NCBI GenBank assembly: GCA_018816605.1
Contig: JAHIVS010000590.1
Location: forward strand, 1-16,392
Length of the DNA stretch: 16,392 nt
DNA from: Pseudomonadota bacterium
GTDB lineage: Bacteria > Desulfobacterota > Desulfobacteria > Desulfobacterales > Desulfobacteraceae
Reading direction: 5' to 3'
The notes under the pieces: model-generated
Told to the model about the DNA's origin: nothing
What the model saw: only the letters and a program-made list of their open reading frames with translations
Database searches by the model: none
Position numbers and translations under genes: made by a program
Shown here: piece after piece, positions 6,129-13,114 of the stretch
How positions within the stretch are numbered: position 1 is the stretch's first letter
Layout of the letters: each line of letters starts with the position of its first letter

Positions 6129-7985
6129 ATGCATAAACTTTTAAGTGACAGCCCGGGTGAGAAAATAATGCTCCTGGGGAACGAAGCCATCGCAAGGGGT
6201 GCTATTGAGGCAGGCGTGGCATTTGCCACCACCTATCCGGGTACCCCCTCTTCTGAAATCTCTCTGAATCTGTTCCAGATGTCCCGGGAATCGGATCTGT
6301 ATTTCGAGTACAGCACCAATGAAAAGGTGGCTCTGGAGGTTGCTGCTGCTGCAGCAAACTCCGGCCTTCGTACCTTTTGCATGATGAAGCATGTGGGGGT
6401 GAATGTGGCAGCTGATCCCCTCATGACACTTGCCTATGTGGGGGTCACCGGCGGCATGGTCATCTTGAGCGCAGATGATCCGGCCATGTTCTCCAGTCAG
6501 AACGAACAGGACAACCGGTATTATGCCAAGTTCGGCGGTTTTCCCATGCTCGAGCCGTCTTCGGTGCCAGAAGCAATGGAGATGATAAAAGAAGCCTTTG
6601 AGCTGTCGGAAACCCTTGGCCAGCCCGTGTTGTTGAGGACCACCACACGGATCAACCACTCCAACGCGTTTGTGACCCTTGGCAATATACAAAAGCCCCA
6701 CACAAAGGGCCGGTTTATCCGGGACCCCCAGCGGTGTGTTACGGTCCCCAACGTTTCCCGAGGACTCCATGTCAAGTTGCTGGAAAGACTGGAAAAAGCC
6801 ACCCAACTGGCCGAGTCTTCCAAATTCAATTTTGTCCAGGGCAAGGGTAAATTCGGTATCATCACCAATGGGGTGAGCTTCCATTATGCAGAAGATGCCG
6901 TAAAGGATCTGGGCATTGAAGATCGGACCCGGATCTTGAGAATCGGATTCTCCAATCCCCTTCCGGAACACCTGATAAAAAGCTTTTTGGCAGAGTGTGA
7001 CAAGGTTTTGGTCATTGAAGAGGGTGAAGCGTTCATGGAAGAAGCCGTTAAAGCCTTTGGCCAGGAAGCTTCCATCGTCATTCCCATAAAGGGAAAATCC
7101 AAGGAGCTTTTCTCCCGGCTGTTTGAATATGACCCGGCCATGGTCCGGGAAAATATTGCCCGGTATTTTGGCATTGCGTATACCCCGCCCCCTAGGATGG
7201 ATACCTCGGATGTGCCGGAGATCGCCATGCGGCCCCCCAATCTTTGTTCGGGTTGTTCCCACAGGGCAACCTTCTATGAGATAAAGCGGGCGGCCAAAGA
7301 GATGGAAATGGACATCATCTGTCCCACGGATATCGGATGCTACACCCTGGGGTTTTTACCCCCGCTGAACATGGGTGATTTTGTCATCTGTATGGGGTCT
7401 TCGGTCAGTAGTTCCTGTGGTTTCGGCCAGGCAACCGACCAGAAAGTGGTCTCGTTCATAGGCGACTCCACCTTTTTCCATTCGGGCATTACAGGTCTTG
7501 TGAATGCGGTTTTCAACCGGCACAATTTTACCCTGGTCATCCTTGAAAATGATATTACGGCCATGACCGGCCACCAGCCCCATCCGGGTGTGGATATGAA
7601 TCGGTTCGGCCTGGACACCTACGGCCAGGTGAACATTGAAAAACTGGTCCGGTCACTGGGGGTGGAACATGTATCCATCGTCAAGCCCTTCAAGGTACAA
7701 AAGAGTATCGAGATCATCAAGGAGGCCCTGGCATTCAAAGGGGTTTCCGTCATCATATCCCAGGAACCCTGTATTCTTTTTGCCAAAAGCATCAAATTGA
7801 AAACGGCCAGGCCTTTCATGGTCTCGGATAAATGTACAGACCACAAAGAATGCATCAACGGCATTGCCTGTCCCTCTTTTTATATTGAGGACGGCCGGGT
7901 GAAAATTGATGCCGATACCTGTGTGGGATGTGCCCTTTGCGCCCAGATCTGTCCTGAAAACGCCATCAGGCCCTTGAAAAAATAA
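6129..7985 (+). CDS. iorA: indolepyruvate:ferredoxin oxidoreductase, alpha subunit
   Basis: A 618-residue subunit of the thiamine-diphosphate enzyme that oxidatively decarboxylates aryl-pyruvates (from Trp, Phe, Tyr) to aryl-acetyl-CoA, reducing ferredoxin. The N-terminal pyruvate-ferredoxin-oxidoreductase-like domain shows TTYPGTPSSE (about 34-43). The thiamine-binding domain has CSGC (373-376) and GDS (445-447) followed by ND at 474-475, a standard GDG-type motif. The C-terminus is a ferredoxin domain: the second cluster is canonical (C598, C601, C604, C608), while the first reads C569-x2-H572-x2-C575-x5-C581, with His where the second Cys is expected. A strong AAGGAG site lies six bases before the ATG. 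iorB follows after 26 bases. Together they link amino-acid fermentation to low-potential electron supply in anaerobes; they can also run in reverse for synthesis. Confidence 0.96.
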   Translation: MHKLLSDSPGEKIMLLGNEAIARGAIEAGVAFATTYPGTPSSEISLNLFQMSRESDLYFEYSTNEKVALEVAAAAANSGLRTFCMMKHVGVNVAADPLMTLAYVGVTGGMVILSADDPAMFSSQNEQDNRYYAKFGGFPMLEPSSVPEAMEMIKEAFELSETLGQPVLLRTTTRINHSNAFVTLGNIQKPHTKGRFIRDPQRCVTVPNVSRGLHVKLLERLEKATQLAESSKFNFVQGKGKFGIITNGVSFHYAEDAVKDLGIEDRTRILRIGFSNPLPEHLIKSFLAECDKVLVIEEGEAFMEEAVKAFGQEASIVIPIKGKSKELFSRLFEYDPAMVRENIARYFGIAYTPPPRMDTSDVPEIAMRPPNLCSGCSHRATFYEIKRAAKEMEMDIICPTDIGCYTLGFLPPLNMGDFVICMGSSVSSSCGFGQATDQKVVSFIGDSTFFHSGITGLVNAVFNRHNFTLVILENDITAMTGHQPHPGVDMNRFGLDTYGQVNIEKLVRSLGVEHVSIVKPFKVQKSIEIIKEALAFKGVSVIISQEPCILFAKSIKLKTARPFMVSDKCTDHKECINGIACPSFYIEDGRVKIDADTCVGCALCAQICPENAIRPLKK

Positions 7986-8011
7986 CCCTAAAAAAAGGAT
8001 ACCAAAAAGAT

Positions 8012-8605
8012 ATGGAAACAATCAGGCTTGTAATTGTAGCCGTTGGCGGACAGGGCAATCTTCTGGCTTCCAAGGTGCTGGGCGAAGCTGCCCTTATTTC
8101 AGGGGTGCCGGTGCGAATGAGTGAGATACACGGTATGGCCCAGCGTGGTGGCGTGGTGGAATCGGCCATTGTATTCGGGGATGCAACAAGCTCCATCATT
8201 TCAGACGGGGAAGCCGATATTCTCCTGGGGTTTGAACCGGCTGAAACCCTTCGTGCCATCAAGCGGTGCAGCAAAAAAACAATGGTGATCACCAATACCG
8301 CAACCCTGCCGCCCTTTACCGTGGGCATCGGCAAAGGGGCATATCCTGAGGTGGCGGAAATCAAGCGTCTGCTTGCGGCCAAGACCGCAGGGCTTGTCGC
8401 CTTTGATGCCATGAAACTTGCCAGGGAAGCCGGCAGCCCCATGAGTGTCAATATTGTGCTTTTGGGAGCCCTTATTCAAACCGGGGCCCTGGGGTTTACA
8501 AAGGAAAATGTGGTTGAGGCCATCCGGCGAAGGACCAAGCCCTCCTTCCTTGAAAAGAACCTTGTTGCCTTTGAATTCGGGATTGAGGCGGCCAAGACCC
8601 GTTAA
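8012..8605 (+). CDS. iorB: indolepyruvate:ferredoxin oxidoreductase, beta subunit
   Basis: A 197-residue gamma/beta-type subunit of 2-oxoacid:ferredoxin oxidoreductases. It shows the GGQGNLLASKVLGEAA motif near the N-terminus (about 13-28) and the conserved SEIHGMAQRGG segment (about 37-47), both diagnostic of IorB. It has no cysteine cluster, as expected, since the Fe-S centres reside in IorA. An AAAGGA site lies about 12 bases before the ATG, rather distant but usable. The gene completes the iorAB pair and ends immediately before a long hairpin, which probably marks the 3' end or a processing point of the transcript. Length agrees with family members near 190-200 residues. Confidence 0.95.
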   Translation: METIRLVIVAVGGQGNLLASKVLGEAALISGVPVRMSEIHGMAQRGGVVESAIVFGDATSSIISDGEADILLGFEPAETLRAIKRCSKKTMVITNTATLPPFTVGIGKGAYPEVAEIKRLLAAKTAGLVAFDAMKLAREAGSPMSVNIVLLGALIQTGALGFTKENVVEAIRRRTKPSFLEKNLVAFEFGIEAAKTR

Positions 8606-8606
8606 T

Positions 8607-8669
8607 TGCAGAAGGACCAACGGGAAAAGCAATCACCGCTTTCAGGACTTTTCCCGTTGATCTTCTGCA
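8607..8669. repeat. long imperfect hairpin downstream of iorB
   Basis: The arms 8607-8629 and 8648-8669 are complementary except for one bulged G and one C/A mismatch, about 21 pairs, with an 18-base loop. It begins two bases after the iorB stop. No T run follows directly; the next one (8686-8690) is 17 bases later, so it is not a standard intrinsic terminator. A smaller hairpin, AAAGC (8626-8630) with GCTTT (8638-8642), would be mutually exclusive with it. Possible roles are mRNA 3'-end protection, an atypical terminator or a dispersed repeat element. Confidence 0.7.
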
Positions 8670-8726
8670 GGGAGCATTCGGTTGGTTTTTAAAGGATATT
8701 CAGCCGGCAGTGGAAGGAAAAACCCC

Positions 8727-8741
8727 AGGGGGGGGAACATG
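8727..8741 (+). promoter_or_regulatory. poly-G ribosome binding site of aroQ
   Basis: A run of eight G (8728-8735) preceded by A forms the Shine-Dalgarno, ending three bases before the ATG at 8739. It decides the aroQ start over the upstream in-frame GTG at 8682. Length change in the run would alter spacing or register with the ribosome. Confidence 0.6.
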
Positions 8742-9197
8742 CAAACAAAAGAGGCCAGACCGCGGGTCCATGTGATAAATGGTCCGAATTTAAATATGCT
8801 GGGCAAACGGGAACCCCATCTGTATGGATCCCTTGGCCTGGATGAGATCAACCGGGGCCTTCAGGCGGCCGCAAAGGCGCTGGGCCTGGAACTTGACTTT
8901 TTCCAGTCTAACCATGAAGGGGTGATTCTGGACAGAATTCACAAAATCTTTGAAGAAAATCCCGCTGGTATCATCATCAACCCCGGGGCCCTGACCCATA
9001 CCTCCGTGGCATTGCGGGATGCGCTGCTCCTGCTGTCCTGTCCCATTGTGGAGGTCCATTTGTCCAATATTCACAAGCGGGAGCCCTTCCGTCACATCTC
9101 GTTTCTGGCGGATATTGCCACGGGCCAGGTCATCGGATTCGGCCATTACGGATACCAGATGGCCCTGGCTGCCGTTCATCAATTGGTAAAAGCCTAG
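8739..9197 (+). CDS. aroQ: type II 3-dehydroquinate dehydratase
   Basis: A 152-residue cytoplasmic enzyme that converts 3-dehydroquinate to 3-dehydroshikimate in the shikimate pathway to chorismate; type II enzymes form dodecamers. The sequence has NGPNLNMLGKREP with R24, the catalytic tyrosine Y29 (HLYG), N81 in NPGALTHTS with H87, H107 in EVHLSN, and R118. These correspond to the known active-site set. The frame extends upstream to a GTG at 8682, but the ATG at 8739 gives the usual length of about 150 and follows a poly-G ribosome binding site. The mqnB start lies 11 bases after the stop, implying co-translation of two enzymes on the route to aromatic compounds and menaquinone. No promoter is evident in the 133-base gap after iorB. 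Confidence 0.96.
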   Translation: MQTKEARPRVHVINGPNLNMLGKREPHLYGSLGLDEINRGLQAAAKALGLELDFFQSNHEGVILDRIHKIFEENPAGIIINPGALTHTSVALRDALLLLSCPIVEVHLSNIHKREPFRHISFLADIATGQVIGFGHYGYQMALAAVHQLVKA

Positions 9198-9208
9198 GTG
9201 GTGTGACC

Positions 9209-9934
9209 ATGCCACGGCTGCTGATCCTTTGTGCCACCCAGTTTGAGATGGCCCTGTTTCTGGATCGCCATCCGGAATTGGTCAAGGAAAAGACCCCATC
9301 CCAGTTGACCCTGTATTCCGGGGTCCTGGGTCAGACCGTTGTTGATTGTGTGATTTCAGGACCCGGGGTTTTTAATACCGTTCATGCCCTGACCGTTTAT
9401 CTTACCCGGAAACGGCCAAGCAGGATTCTCCACACCGGCATTGCCGGCGTCTTTGCCCCATCCGGATTCGGTATCGGGGATATCGGCATTGCCGGCCGGG
9501 AGCAATATGTCCATACCGGGGTGGGATGCGGCACCCCAGAGTATGCCCCCTTGCCCTTTGACCTCATCTGCGATCAGCCCTCAACCCGCCGGGGTATCTA
9601 CCCTGCGGATGCAACGCTTTTAGAGTCCTATTGCGGGCTTTTCAGCCGAAAGGTTGGCGGCGGCGCCATTGCCTTGGGCAATTTTATTACAGTTTCCTCC
9701 ATTACCCCCTCCTTTGCCCAGGCCCAAAAAGTGTATGATCACTTTTCTCCTGTCATGGAGGCCATGGAAGGGGCGGCCGCCTTTCATGTGGCGGCCCTGT
9801 ACAGGGTGCCTGTCATTGAAATCCGGGCCGCCTCAAATTTAGTGGGGGAACGGGACAAGGATAAATGGGATTTTCCACTGGCCTGTGAACGGGTCTGCCA
9901 GATTTGCCGCATGGTTCTCGCACATCCGATTTAA
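9209..9934 (+). CDS. mqnB: futalosine hydrolase MqnB
   Basis: A 241-residue nucleosidase of the purine-nucleoside-phosphorylase fold that cleaves futalosine into hypoxanthine and dehypoxanthine futalosine in the alternative menaquinone pathway. Visible family marks are HTGIAGVFAPSGFGIGDIG (about 75-93), FITVSSITPS (159-168), the ribose-binding MEG motif (186-188), and EIRAASNLVGERDKDKWD (about 204-221). The ATG at 9209 is preferred over the GTG at 9203 because AGGTGG (9196-9201) is seven bases before it. The aroQ stop lies inside that site. The stop codon overlaps the stop of the convergent diadenylate cyclase gene. Its presence suggests the organism makes menaquinone by the futalosine route, common in sulfate reducers. 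Other mqn genes are not in the window. Confidence 0.92.
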   Translation: MPRLLILCATQFEMALFLDRHPELVKEKTPSQLTLYSGVLGQTVVDCVISGPGVFNTVHALTVYLTRKRPSRILHTGIAGVFAPSGFGIGDIGIAGREQYVHTGVGCGTPEYAPLPFDLICDQPSTRRGIYPADATLLESYCGLFSRKVGGGAIALGNFITVSSITPSFAQAQKVYDHFSPVMEAMEGAAAFHVAALYRVPVIEIRAASNLVGERDKDKWDFPLACERVCQICRMVLAHPI

Positions 9935-11364
9935 AGCGTGCCGGCCTTTTTTGAAATAAGGTAGTGAACCCGGATCGTCTCTGTTGTTTTCAGCCGAATG
10001 GATGTCGGTTTCAGAACCGGAACCGCAACAATGGTGCCCGATTCGGTCAGGTCATTCAATGAAAGCTGTTCGGTAAAAATGGTTGAAATCTCTTTTAATG
10101 AAAGCCCTCCGCCGGTAACCAGAACCGTCTGGGGCGTCACACTGGCCTGGGTCATGATCAATCCCTTGGGCAGGGTGCCCACCCAATGGGGCTGGACGGA
10201 AAGTTCTTTTTCAACCAGGGAGTCCAGGGTGATCTCCAGCAGGGAGGGCTCTATCTTTTTGAGCCGTATCCCCGGGGGAAGCAGGATGTTTTCCCTGGTG
10301 ACGGGCAATTTGTTGGTGCCGACCACAGCCTGGAGCAAATTTAGTTTTATTTTGATCTGTTCGGGTTTTACGGCATTGATCAAGGTTCTTGCCCCGCTGA
10401 TCTGCAATTTTATATTGGAAGCAGAAGAAGAGATGATTTCCATGCGCTGATCGGGTTTTATAAATTCCACCGGTACCTCATGGGTGGCAAGGGTTTCCAT
10501 CCCCTTTGAAAAACTGAGCCATATTCCTGTGAAACACAAAAGGCTGATCAATCCGGCTGCAAAAAGCTCAATGGCCTGGTTTCGGATGCCATTGGGGGCA
10601 GATTCGTCTCCTGCATGTTCCTGGAGCAATTTCCCCAGGGCCAGCCGGTTGTGGACCCCATGGATCTGGTTTTCCTTGAACAGGGTGATCTCTCCCCGTT
10701 CTTCGGACACAACAATCACCAGGGCATCGGTGAGTTCTGCAAGGCCGAATGCCGCCCTGTGCCGGGTTCCGAAAAAAGAGGGCAGGTCTTTGCTTTTTGA
10801 TAGGGGGAGAATCGCCCCTGCGCTGATGATCCGTTCCCCCTGCAGGATGGCGGCACCGTCATGCAGAGGATTGTCGGGCCAGAAAATACTCACCAGCAGT
10901 TCCTGGGAGAGCTTGCCCCTTATGGGAATTCCGTCTTGAACCACACTGTCCAGGCCCTGCTTTAGCGGCAGTACGATCAAGGCCCCTATTTTTTTCCGGG
11001 CCAGTTCGTAGACACTTTCCACAATGATATTCAAAGGGGTGTTAAATTGATACCGGGGAATTCCCCATAAAAATGATTTCAGATTTTTGGTTTGGAGAAC
11101 GCTGGCGATTTCATTTCTGAAAACAATGATGACAATCAGTGCCGCCACGGTAATAATGCCCTGCATTGCCCAGTTGGTGATGATAAGTCCCAGGGAGACG
11201 GCGGCCTGGCTGACGGCCCAGAGGACGCAAATGGTCAAGATGGCCCGGATAACATTGGTCCCCCTGAACAGCACATAGAGCCGAAATAAAATATAGGCGT
11301 TCAGCAGGATATCCAGTCCGTCCTGCCAGCGAAATCCTGAGAACAAAGAAAAAAGCGCTTCCAT
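9931..11364 (-). CDS. cdaA: membrane diadenylate cyclase (CdaA type) fused to YbbR/CdaR domains
   Basis: A 477-residue membrane protein predicted to make cyclic di-AMP from two ATP. Three N-terminal membrane helices (about 15-35, 39-60, 64-82) precede a cytosolic DAC domain (about 100-245) with the catalytic DGA (169-171) and RHR (201-203) motifs. A fourth helix (about 266-285) is followed by about 190 residues with YbbR-like repeats (about 297-375 and 376-470), which would lie outside the membrane. In Firmicutes CdaA (about 273 residues) and its YbbR regulator CdaR are separate adjacent genes; here one protein carries both. The start is two bases after the DUF2914 stop and lacks a Shine-Dalgarno, so coupling is likely. 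The usual partner glmM is not in the window. The cyclase call is strong; the YbbR repeat borders are approximate. Confidence 0.92.
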   Translation of the reverse strand: MEALFSLFSGFRWQDGLDILLNAYILFRLYVLFRGTNVIRAILTICVLWAVSQAAVSLGLIITNWAMQGIITVAALIVIIVFRNEIASVLQTKNLKSFLWGIPRYQFNTPLNIIVESVYELARKKIGALIVLPLKQGLDSVVQDGIPIRGKLSQELLVSIFWPDNPLHDGAAILQGERIISAGAILPLSKSKDLPSFFGTRHRAAFGLAELTDALVIVVSEERGEITLFKENQIHGVHNRLALGKLLQEHAGDESAPNGIRNQAIELFAAGLISLLCFTGIWLSFSKGMETLATHEVPVEFIKPDQRMEIISSSASNIKLQISGARTLINAVKPEQIKIKLNLLQAVVGTNKLPVTRENILLPPGIRLKKIEPSLLEITLDSLVEKELSVQPHWVGTLPKGLIMTQASVTPQTVLVTGGGLSLKEISTIFTEQLSLNDLTESGTIVAVPVLKPTSIRLKTTETIRVHYLISKKAGTL

Positions 11365-11366
11365 TG

Positions 11367-11807
11367 TCAGTCAACTATGCTGAATCGTAAGGTTTGTAGC
11401 AGGGTGTCGTCGGCAGTGCGTATCTCAACACGCCAGGGGCCTTTATCCGCGTCCCTGAGCTGTATCCTGCTGAAAGAAGACCATTTGGGAGGCATCAGGG
11501 TCAGCTGCATGGTGAAAATCAACTGGTCCCGTTTATACCATTTGTGAAAAATGATTGTTTTCTGAACAACCGGATCGAAATTTGAAAAACAATAGACCTC
11601 GCCCTGGGAGATTGAAAAGACCACTGCCGGATTAAGGGGTCTGAACGTTTCAATGGATTCGCACATGACCGCCTGGGTCATCACCATTTTCCCGTTCGCC
11701 TGCTGTGGACAGACACTTGTTGTGAACAAGACTCCCAGAACCATAAAAAAAACCGGCAGGGCCGGTATCCGGTATTTGTTGGACTTTTTTGTTAAAATTA
11801 TTGTCAT
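11367..11807 (-). CDS. exported DUF2914 protein
   Basis: A 146-residue protein with a basic N-terminus and a hydrophobic segment (about 14-35, ending near TTSVCPQQANG), a signal peptide or anchor. The mature part has DUF2914-like features: VYCFSNFDP, FHKWYKRDQLIF, PKWSSFSRIQLRD, GPWRVEIRTADDTLLQTLRFSI. The family is a small beta-rich domain of unknown function. It is immediately upstream of the diadenylate cyclase gene (two-base gap), so the two are probably made together, and both the DUF2914 domain and the YbbR repeats should be on the outer side of the membrane. That suggests, but does not show, interaction. The ATG at 11807 has no Shine-Dalgarno; a TATAGT box sits seven bases upstream, which would give a leaderless message. 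Confidence 0.85.
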   Translation of the reverse strand: MTIILTKKSNKYRIPALPVFFMVLGVLFTTSVCPQQANGKMVMTQAVMCESIETFRPLNPAVVFSISQGEVYCFSNFDPVVQKTIIFHKWYKRDQLIFTMQLTLMPPKWSSFSRIQLRDADKGPWRVEIRTADDTLLQTLRFSIVD

Positions 11808-11814
11808 AGCATTT

Positions 11815-11820
11815 ACTATA
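11815..11820 (-). promoter_or_regulatory. possible -10 element for leaderless DUF2914-cdaA transcript
   Basis: TATAGT on the minus strand (five of six) ends seven bases before the DUF2914 ATG, so transcription would start at or next to the A of the start codon. Upstream is A/T-rich and could act like an UP element, but no good -35 is seen at 16-18 bases. Weak evidence by itself. Confidence 0.3.
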
Positions 11821-11837
11821 GCGCAATTTTTAATTTT

Positions 11838-13112
11838 TTAAAGACAAAAATCAATATTTGTGTCTCCAAAACCCAGATTTATGATTGCCCGGGTTTCGGG
11901 CATGCGGCTGATGACTTTTCCCCTGCGGATGACAAACAGTCTGGCCGGGCGAAGCCGGATACATTCCTGCCGGGAAGATGCCTGGAGGATCACCATGTCT
12001 GCATTGCACCCAGGGGCAAGGCCGTAGTTTTCAAGATTCAATGTTTTGGCTGCATTAAAGGTGATGCCGTCAAACAAAGCAGCCTGCTGGTCAACCCCGG
12101 TCATGTGCAGGGCGTGTGCCCCCATGTGGACCACCTCCAGCATGTCATGGGTTCCCATGGGATACCAGGGGTCCATTACATCGTCATGACCAAGGCTGAC
12201 ATTGATGCCGGCTGCCAGAAGCTCCGGCACCCGCATGAGACCCCTTCTTTTTGGATAGGCATCGTGGCGTCCCTGGAGATTCATGTTCACCAACGGGTTA
12301 CAGATACAATTCATCCCGGCTTCTTTCATTAAAGGAAAAAGCTTGGACACATAATAATTGTCCATCCCATGCATGCTGGTAAGGTGGGAACCTGCCACCC
12401 TTCCTTTAAGTCCCAGCCGCTGGGTTTCATGGGTCAGGGTTTCAATGTGGCGGGAATGGGGGTCATCGGATTCATCACAATGCATGTCCACCATCAGCCC
12501 CCGCTGTGCTGCCAGTTCACAGAGCAGACGGATGGACGTTCTTCCCTGATCCATGGTCCTTTCAAAATGGGGGATACCCCCCACCAGATCTACCCCCATA
12601 TCCAGGGCGCGCTTTAAATGGGCCATGCCGTTCTTTGACCGAAGGACCCCGTCCTGGGGAAATGCCACCAGCTGAAGATCTATAAAGTCTTTCATTTCCC
12701 GGCGAAGCTCAAGGAGAACTTCAACGGCCATGAGACTTTCGTCCGTGGTGTCCACATGGCTCCGGATCACAAGGTTGCCCTTGGCAATGGACCAGCACAG
12801 CAGTTTTTTTGCCCTTGCCTTAATGGTTTCAGGGGTAAGGCTTGGCTTGAGTTCTCCCCATATCCGGATTCCCTCCAGCAGGGTCCCGGTCCGGTTGAAG
12901 CGGGGCAGGCCCATGGAAAGAGTGGTGTCCAGGTGCAGGTGGCTGTCGACAAAGGGCGGACTTACAAAATACCCCTTGGCATCGATAGTTTTTTCGGCCC
13001 TGGCATCGATTTTCGGGGCCACTTCAAGGATCTTTCCCTCCTTGCAGGCAATCTGCACCAACTCTTTTCGGTCCCAGATATTGGCATTTATGATCAGCAG
13101 GTCAAAAGCCAT
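11838..13112 (-). CDS. codA: cytosine deaminase-like amidohydrolase
   Basis: A 424-residue metal-dependent amidohydrolase closely resembling E. coli CodA along its length (remembered sequence), which deaminates cytosine to uracil. The metal and catalytic residues align: H58 and H60 (SHLHLDTT), H211 and E214 (HCDES), H243 (SHLTSMH), and D310 (GHDDVMDPWYP). AFPQDGV, GIPHFERT and NPLVNMNLQGRHDAYPKRRG are also family blocks. It starts two bases after the upstream permease stop with AAGGAG inside that gene's end. It is the last gene of the transporter unit, so its substrate is probably what the importer delivers: cytosine or a related base. CodA relatives acting on other bases (for example isoguanine) exist, so the substrate is not certain. 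Confidence 0.9.
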   Translation of the reverse strand: MAFDLLIINANIWDRKELVQIACKEGKILEVAPKIDARAEKTIDAKGYFVSPPFVDSHLHLDTTLSMGLPRFNRTGTLLEGIRIWGELKPSLTPETIKARAKKLLCWSIAKGNLVIRSHVDTTDESLMAVEVLLELRREMKDFIDLQLVAFPQDGVLRSKNGMAHLKRALDMGVDLVGGIPHFERTMDQGRTSIRLLCELAAQRGLMVDMHCDESDDPHSRHIETLTHETQRLGLKGRVAGSHLTSMHGMDNYYVSKLFPLMKEAGMNCICNPLVNMNLQGRHDAYPKRRGLMRVPELLAAGINVSLGHDDVMDPWYPMGTHDMLEVVHMGAHALHMTGVDQQAALFDGITFNAAKTLNLENYGLAPGCNADMVILQASSRQECIRLRPARLFVIRRGKVISRMPETRAIINLGFGDTNIDFCL

Positions 13113-13114
13113 TT

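Noticed and set aside
6141..7262. 373-codon minus-strand frame antisense to iorA
   Set aside because: Long only because of the codon bias of iorA; composition is rich in Gly, His and Phe with no recognisable motif.
9935..9962. GCCGGCC followed by TTTTTT after the mqnB stop as an intrinsic terminator
   Set aside because: GCCGGC is self-complementary without a loop, and the sequence is coding for the cyclase C-terminus on the other strand; no convincing stem-loop.
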